From assembly GCA_021818445.1 (NCBI GenBank), contig JAKAEB010000020.1:1-58139 (forward strand): DNA of 58,139 nt, given 5' to 3'. Position 1 is the first letter of the stretch; each line of letters begins with the position of its first letter. The notes beneath the pieces were generated by a model. The model was given only the letters and a program-made list of their open reading frames with translations. It had not been told where the DNA came from and searched no databases. Of the stretch, positions 53,512 through 58,139 are shown one piece after another. The position numbers were made by a program, and so were the translations under genes. Source of the DNA: Planctomycetota bacterium. Lineage in GTDB: Bacteria > Planctomycetota > Phycisphaerae > WQYP01.

Positions 53512-56388
53512 TCAGCGTCGTGCCATCGGTTGGGTTCGGATCGTGATACGTGCCATCGGCAGCCCGGAACTGTGCGCGACAACCGTGATACGTCCCGGCT
53601 GCGAAGCCGCCCGTACGAGAACCATGCATCGTCCGTAAAAGGCGCGGCTATAGTCCACCTGATTGGGAATGTGACTCGCCGGGTCACCATTGGAAGTACC
53701 CGCGATGGAACCCGGTCCAGAAACGGTAAATGTCACTTTCCGCATGCAATCCGACGCGATGTTGCCGTGGGCGTCATAAAACCGCACGGCGATTGGAGCA
53801 ATGCTCAGGCCATCCGCTTTAATGTGCGGCCATTCGTCGGTGAGCACCATCTTGGCGGCTGGCCCCGGTGTGGCGTCCACGTATGTCGCCACCATCTGGC
53901 CATGATTGAAGCCTTCTACTTTCAAAATACCCGGGTGCCACGGGATATGCCAATCCACATAACCGAAGCGGGGCATCGCTTTGCGCCCGCCATCGGCTTT
54001 GCCATCGACCAACAGTTGCACACGGTGACAGTTCGAAAAACAGCGAACCAAAATGGATGTCCCCGGCTTTACGCCCGGCTGATTCCATTGCGGTTGAATG
54101 TAGACCATGGGTTTTTTGGTCCACACCGATTTGTAGTAATAAGCATCCGGTTTGCGGAAACCGCAGATGTCAAGCAGGCCAAAATGCGAATTAATATCGG
54201 GCCATTGATAGGGTGTCGGCTCACCGCGATAGTCGAAGCCGGTCCAGACAAACCCGCCGGCAACGAAGGGCTGCTCGCCGATCGGACGCCATGAATCCCA
54301 CGGCAACTGCGACCATGAGCTATGCATGGTGTATTGTCCAACCAAACCAGCTTTGGCATTGTTGGCCATAACGCCGCGATCGCTCTCTGAACTGCCGATT
54401 TCACTGCCGAAGATTGGCATAAGCGGGAAGTGCTTATGCATGGCAGCGTAAGCCGGCGGGTTATAGTTGATGCCCAGCAAGTCTTCCACTTGAGCGAATC
54501 CGTTTGGATACCCACCATTCATGGCGCACGTGATGGGACGCGTGGGATCAAGCTTGCGAACAATTTTCATCATATGGCGGAATAACTTCTCGCCGTATGT
54601 TGTGCCTTCGGTGAACACTTCTTCATTGCATAGAGACCACATAATGACGCACGGATCATTGCGGTCACGCAAGATTTCCGCCTTGAGATTCTGCGCTCTG
54701 CCATACGGCGCACCGACATAGCACTTTGATGCTCCGTACTGGCCGCCCTCGCGAGTGTCGCCTATCTGGCGGTTTTCATCCATGACCAACATGCCCAGAT
54801 GATTGCAGGCCCGATACATCGCCCGCCCCATGGCGTTGTGCGAGCATCGATAGGCATTGCAACCAATGGACTTCAGTTTGGCGATACGCCACCACCATAA
54901 ATCGTTGGGTGTTCCGACGCCTACCGCCGGAAAATCTTGATGGTTGCACGTTCCATCAAGTTCAACATGACGGCCGTTCAGATAAAAACCGGTATTCGGG
55001 TTGTACGCGATGGTTCTTATTCCAAAATGCGCTGTTTTTTTGTCGACAAGCTGAGCGTTTCTGACCAGAGTGGTCTGCAATTGATACAAATTGGTGTGAT
55101 GCAACGACCAAAGGGCGGCATTGAGCACCGGTAGCGTCTGTGTAAAGGTTTTCTGGCTGTGGGCGAGCAGCGTCACCGGAGAGGTGCGATCGCCGACGGT
55201 CTGGCGCTTCGGCCCGATCACCACCGAATGAATAATGAACGACTGCGGATGCGAGGTTTGATTGGTTACCGTGGTTTGAATAATCAGGTTGGCATCACTT
55301 CGCAGGTTACCATGGCGACCGCGTCGGATGTAGCCCGGCACCTGGGACATCACAAAAGTTCCCCATCGCGAGACGTGCAGGCGATGGAGCACCACGAATG
55401 ACACATGACGATAAATGCCCCCTCCCTCGTACCACCATCCTTCGCGCACTCGGGGGTCTACATAAACCACGAGAACGTTTTTACCACCGAAATTGACATA
55501 TTTAGATACATCGAACCTATACGGTGAATAACCATCGGCATGTTCACCGACGTAATGTCCGTTGAGATAGACAACTGCGTCGCTGAGCACCCCACCAAAA
55601 CGCAGTTGACATACGCGGCCCTTGGCGGAGAGCGGTGCGACAAATGTCCGGCGATACCAGACTGGGTACACATGGAGATAACCGTGAGAACCATTGGCGC
55701 GGCTATCAAATTTTCCTTGCACGACAAAGTCGTTTGGCACCAATACCGTGTGGGCGTGCAACAATCCACCGGAATGGCTTGGAGGGAAGGCCTGCGCGTC
55801 ATAGCGTCCATAGATGACTGATGACATGGTGGGCTTTTGCCAATCGCCAATCTGATGAAGGATAGCCTTTGGCGGACTGTGTACCAGCACCGTCAGCACC
55901 GACTTGCCGGACTTAATAGCCGCCATCGGCAAGGGTACCTGAAACCAAAAATCCCCACCACGATGATCTGTCACCAACTTGCCGTTGAGATAAATGACCG
56001 CCCGGGTAACGACCCCGTTAAAATGCAGCATGACAGGTGCAGAATGACCTGACGGAGGCAAGGTCGGCAAGATGGTCTGCATCCACGCGTAGCCCGGTTT
56101 ACCGCCGAAAAGCACTTGCCCTTTGTGATAAGTTTGCCAGCCATTTCCGGCACCTGCCAAAATTGCGGATGGAACGTAATCCGGAGGGGATTTAATACCT
56201 AATCCAGCGCGTTTCCAGCGCCAGTGCGTCAGCTTTACTGCCCCTTGCTCCAATGGTGTGAAATGCGCCTTAGCTATCTGCCATGGCCCGTCCAGGTTCA
56301 TCCGCAATCGGGGGGAGGCGGCAACCGCTGCTCGCGCAGCGACGCTGAAAACAAGCATGACTGCGACCCACAATATGAAATTGCGCAC
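53512..56388 (-). CDS. Exported glycoside hydrolase family 2 enzyme
   Basis: A 958-residue secreted or periplasmic GH2 glycosidase (beta-galactosidase, beta-glucuronidase or beta-mannosidase type). A signal peptide ends near AVAA. Two jelly-roll sugar-binding-like modules are present (about residues 95-175 and 245-335), where most GH2 enzymes have one. An Ig-like linker follows, then the TIM barrel with acid/base Glu at about 589 (MWSLCNEE) and nucleophile Glu at about 663 (IFGSEIGSS). Further beta domains complete the C-terminus. The frame begins with TTG at 56394, but AGGAG abuts it, so the GTG at 56388 with 6-nt spacing is the better start. The substrate cannot be fixed from sequence. No transporter or regulator is adjacent. 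Confidence 0.9.
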   Translation of the reverse strand: MRNFILWVAVMLVFSVAARAAVAASPRLRMNLDGPWQIAKAHFTPLEQGAVKLTHWRWKRAGLGIKSPPDYVPSAILAGAGNGWQTYHKGQVLFGGKPGYAWMQTILPTLPPSGHSAPVMLHFNGVVTRAVIYLNGKLVTDHRGGDFWFQVPLPMAAIKSGKSVLTVLVHSPPKAILHQIGDWQKPTMSSVIYGRYDAQAFPPSHSGGLLHAHTVLVPNDFVVQGKFDSRANGSHGYLHVYPVWYRRTFVAPLSAKGRVCQLRFGGVLSDAVVYLNGHYVGEHADGYSPYRFDVSKYVNFGGKNVLVVYVDPRVREGWWYEGGGIYRHVSFVVLHRLHVSRWGTFVMSQVPGYIRRGRHGNLRSDANLIIQTTVTNQTSHPQSFIIHSVVIGPKRQTVGDRTSPVTLLAHSQKTFTQTLPVLNAALWSLHHTNLYQLQTTLVRNAQLVDKKTAHFGIRTIAYNPNTGFYLNGRHVELDGTCNHQDFPAVGVGTPNDLWWWRIAKLKSIGCNAYRCSHNAMGRAMYRACNHLGMLVMDENRQIGDTREGGQYGASKCYVGAPYGRAQNLKAEILRDRNDPCVIMWSLCNEEVFTEGTTYGEKLFRHMMKIVRKLDPTRPITCAMNGGYPNGFAQVEDLLGINYNPPAYAAMHKHFPLMPIFGSEIGSSESDRGVMANNAKAGLVGQYTMHSSWSQLPWDSWRPIGEQPFVAGGFVWTGFDYRGEPTPYQWPDINSHFGLLDICGFRKPDAYYYKSVWTKKPMVYIQPQWNQPGVKPGTSILVRCFSNCHRVQLLVDGKADGGRKAMPRFGYVDWHIPWHPGILKVEGFNHGQMVATYVDATPGPAAKMVLTDEWPHIKADGLSIAPIAVRFYDAHGNIASDCMRKVTFTVSGPGSIAGTSNGDPASHIPNQVDYSRAFYGRCMVLVRAASQPGRITVVAHSSGLPMARITIRTQPMARR

Positions 56389-56464
56389 TGACAACTCCTA
56401 AGCCGACAATTCTCTTATCTGCCGCTTGATCACCATGTGAACGGGCGGCCACGATACTTACCGT

Positions 56465-56492
56465 ATATTAAAGGTATGACGGTCAACGTCAA
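56465..56492 (-). promoter_or_regulatory. Promoter of the glycoside hydrolase gene
   Basis: On the minus strand TTGACG (56487-56492) and TAATAT (56465-56470) are separated by 16 nt, close to the consensus for the main sigma factor. The leader to the GTG at 56388 would be about 70 nt. Confidence 0.5.
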
Positions 56493-56634
56493 AGGTGACA
56501 CTTTTTTTCTGTCATATGGAAATTATTTGTACGATTGAAACACGTGTCATACGCGGCCCCCGGCCGGCGGATGTATTTCCTTGACATTTTACATGACACT
56601 TTTGATCGCAGAGCACATTTTCGTTTGGGGCGTT

Positions 56635-56640
56635 TATACT
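56635..56640 (+). promoter_or_regulatory. TATACT -10-like box before the cytochrome gene
   Basis: TATACT ends 8 nt before the ATG at 56649, with only GC-rich sequence and no ribosome-binding site between. A transcript from it would be leaderless or nearly so. No convincing -35 box was found at normal spacing. Confidence 0.4.
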
Positions 56641-56648
56641 GCCCCGCC

Positions 56649-57974
56649 ATGTTCATTGCTGTAACCAACTGGTTTTTGTTTATTGGTCGTTTTCACCCAG
56701 TGTTGGTGCATTTGCCCATCGGCATGATGGTATTGCTGACCATTCTGGAACTCATCGGCATTAAGCCAAGTCAGCGCGATGCGATGGCTAAGATGCGAAC
56801 ATTGATCGTACCGATTCTTGCCATCTGTGCGGTAATTGCAGCAACCTGCGGATGGCTGCTGGCGACTGGAGGTGACTACAACCCGACGCTGTTATTTTGG
56901 CACCGCTGGCTGGGGGTGACAGTAGCGGGCCTTTGCGTGGTGATGTTGGTTGAAGTCAGGTTCAACGTCGTTAAGACTTACTGGACGACGTTGGCCATCG
57001 CCCTAGTGGCAGTGGCAATTACCGGCCATTTAGGTGGCTCAATGACTTACGGCAGTAATTATTTAACCCAGTACGCGCCGCGTCCCATCAAAAGGCTTTT
57101 GGGGGTAGAGGGTTCGTCCACGACGGTGGCGCTTCCGAAGATATCGAATGTCGCCAGTGCCATCGTGTATCCGCAGATTATTCAGGCCATCTTCAATCAG
57201 AACTGTATCGCGTGCCACGGTGTCAATCGGCAAAAGGGAGGTTTGCGTCTGGATTCCTATCGGCTGTTGATGCGCGGCGCGCGTGGTAAACCGATGGTTA
57301 TGCCGGGAAATGCGGCCCGTAGTATTTTAATCGAGCGTATCGAATTGCCGGTGGGAAAAAGTCACCGTATGCCGCCGAGTGGACACCGCCAATTAACAGG
57401 GGGCGAGAAGGCCATTCTGCGTTGGTGGGTTCAGAGCGGTGCAGTCGATCAGCAACCCCTCAATAAGAGCAACCCGCCCGCCCCGATAATGGCTGATATC
57501 CGCACGCTATTTGCCGTGGTTGCCACGCAGCAGCCCCTGTCAAGGATGAAAGTACAAACTTACATCGCGCAGTTGGTTCGGCAAACGGGAATGCGGATCA
57601 GCTTTTCCGGCAAACATTCCGTCATGCTGCGCTGCAATGCCAGAAAGAATGCACACTTTACAAATCAGCAATTAAGCTGGCTGCGACCCATCCGTTTAAA
57701 CATCGTGAGTCTGAATTTAGACTCGACCAGTGTGACGAACTCGGCCGTGGCATTAATAAACCAAATGGTTAACCTTAAATCTTTGCATCTGCGCGATACG
57801 CCAATTGATGCAAAAGGATTGTCGTTAATCAATCAGCTTAACAACTTGAAATATCTAAGCGTGCCGACCCACAAAATTACGGCAGCGGTGATCGAGGCGC
57901 TCAAGGAACGAAATTTCACTCCCCACCTGGTTGTAACCGGCGATGGGGGGATAAATGATCTGCCCAGCTTTTAG
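56649..57974 (+). CDS. DUF2231/cytochrome c/LRR-like membrane protein
   Basis: A 441-residue inner-membrane protein of planctomycete type. The N-terminal 130 residues have about four membrane helices starting GRFHPVLVHLPIGMM, as in DUF2231 proteins. A c-type haem domain follows with CIACH at residues 186-190 and a likely axial Met in HRMPPSG (Met241). The C-terminal 100 residues contain leucine-rich-like repeats (VSLNLDSTSVTNSAV, KSLHLRDTPIDAKG, KYLSVP). Such proteins often precede DUF1549/DUF1553-type or dehydrogenase genes in planctomycetes, and a new gene starts 103 nt downstream. Start: ATG at 56649, 8 nt after TATACT; the upstream extension to 56535 is unsupported. Its electron-transfer role is inferred from the haem motif. 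Confidence 0.8.
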   Translation: MFIAVTNWFLFIGRFHPVLVHLPIGMMVLLTILELIGIKPSQRDAMAKMRTLIVPILAICAVIAATCGWLLATGGDYNPTLLFWHRWLGVTVAGLCVVMLVEVRFNVVKTYWTTLAIALVAVAITGHLGGSMTYGSNYLTQYAPRPIKRLLGVEGSSTTVALPKISNVASAIVYPQIIQAIFNQNCIACHGVNRQKGGLRLDSYRLLMRGARGKPMVMPGNAARSILIERIELPVGKSHRMPPSGHRQLTGGEKAILRWWVQSGAVDQQPLNKSNPPAPIMADIRTLFAVVATQQPLSRMKVQTYIAQLVRQTGMRISFSGKHSVMLRCNARKNAHFTNQQLSWLRPIRLNIVSLNLDSTSVTNSAVALINQMVNLKSLHLRDTPIDAKGLSLINQLNNLKYLSVPTHKITAAVIEALKERNFTPHLVVTGDGGINDLPSF

Positions 57975-58077
57975 ATTTTTGCAACAATACTGACACCTTG
58001 ACGTTCTTCGACTGCGAGGTTGGGTAGTGTATGCCAAACTTTGGCTCTGCCATTTACGATTTTAAGGAATTGCTGAA

Positions 58078-58139
58078 ATGTCGAATCGAGGTTTAAGCAA
58101 AAATATAGCCTGGTGCGTTGCGGTGACCCTGAGAGCGGA
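58078..58139 (+). CDS. Start of a gene cut by the window edge
   Basis: An ATG at 58078 is preceded by AAGGA 8-9 nt upstream and opens a frame that runs to the window end without a stop. Only 20 codons are visible: MSNRGLSKNIAWCVAVTLRA, a basic N-region followed by a hydrophobic stretch as in an exported protein. The product cannot be named. It may be co-transcribed with the cytochrome gene, 103 nt upstream. Confidence 0.5.
   Translation, partial: MSNRGLSKNIAWCVAVTLRA

Noticed and set aside
56579..56584. TTGACA as a -35 box for the cytochrome gene
   Set aside because: No -10-like sequence lies 16-18 nt downstream; the TATACT at 56635 is far too distant to pair with it.

Overview
The window looks like part of a chromosome from a Planctomycetota bacterium, most likely class Phycisphaerae or a close relative. 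This is inference from gene content: an exosortase with its EpsI partner, a very large tetratricopeptide (TPR) protein, a membrane protein joining a DUF2231-like segment, a c-type haem domain and leucine-rich-like repeats, pseudopilins with KAFTL(T/V)E(L/M)L N-termini, RNase Y, and two-partner secretion. No rRNA, tRNA, CRISPR array, transposase or phage gene was recognised. Most genes are intact and ordinary in length for their families, apart from one very large pseudopilin and a few proteins with unusual domain make-up.

Layout. 1-465: non-coding, with a T-tract and hairpins. 466-1893: MoxR/Mg-chelatase-type AAA+ ATPase. 1927-4719 (minus): housekeeping group yebC, dus, yggS. 4855-7019 (minus): MoxR ATPase and DUF58 protein. 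7362-8768 (minus): TPR lipoprotein and a tiny lipoprotein. 9324-16124 (plus): four pseudopilin-like genes (GspH/I/J/K-like), two carrying Gly-Gly-Pro-rich tracts. 16450-17900 (plus): membrane-anchored repeat protein and a FTCD_C-family folate enzyme. 17922-19304 (minus): type II NADH dehydrogenase. 19457-29897 (minus): two-partner secretion pair, the outer-membrane transporter followed by a 2735-residue filamentous-haemagglutinin-like exoprotein. 30164-32437 (plus): bioA-bioD. 32524-33153 (minus): trmB. 33782-35404 (minus): rny. 36245-47012 (minus): exopolysaccharide/exosortase locus in the order SLBB export lipoprotein, exosortase, EpsI, giant TPR protein, and chain-length regulator fused to a BY-kinase-like domain. 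47688-48548 (plus): zinc-ribbon membrane protein. 48730-52818 (minus): htrA, murD, pyrF. 53189-53431 (plus): cold-shock protein. 53512-56388 (minus): exported glycoside hydrolase family 2 enzyme. 56649-57974 (plus): DUF2231/cytochrome c/LRR-like membrane protein. A further gene starts at 58078 and runs off the end.

How the parts fit together. Three envelope systems sit side by side: pseudopilins (type II secretion or pilus-like), two-partner secretion, and an exosortase-linked polysaccharide export system. Together with HtrA, MurD and lipoproteins they point to a diderm cell with peptidoglycan and heavy investment in surface and secreted material. The core engines of two systems (secretion ATPase and secretin for the pseudopilins; glycosyltransferases and sorted substrates for the exosortase) are not in this window.

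The most interesting leads are a roughly 100-nt candidate structured RNA or small palindromic element at 33252-33349, a BY-kinase-like domain with no P-loop lysine, shared Gly-Gly-Pro tracts in two pseudopilin genes, a recurring TATACT motif 8-10 nt before start codons that suggests leaderless transcripts, and a possible structured RNA with a T-tract at the left edge.
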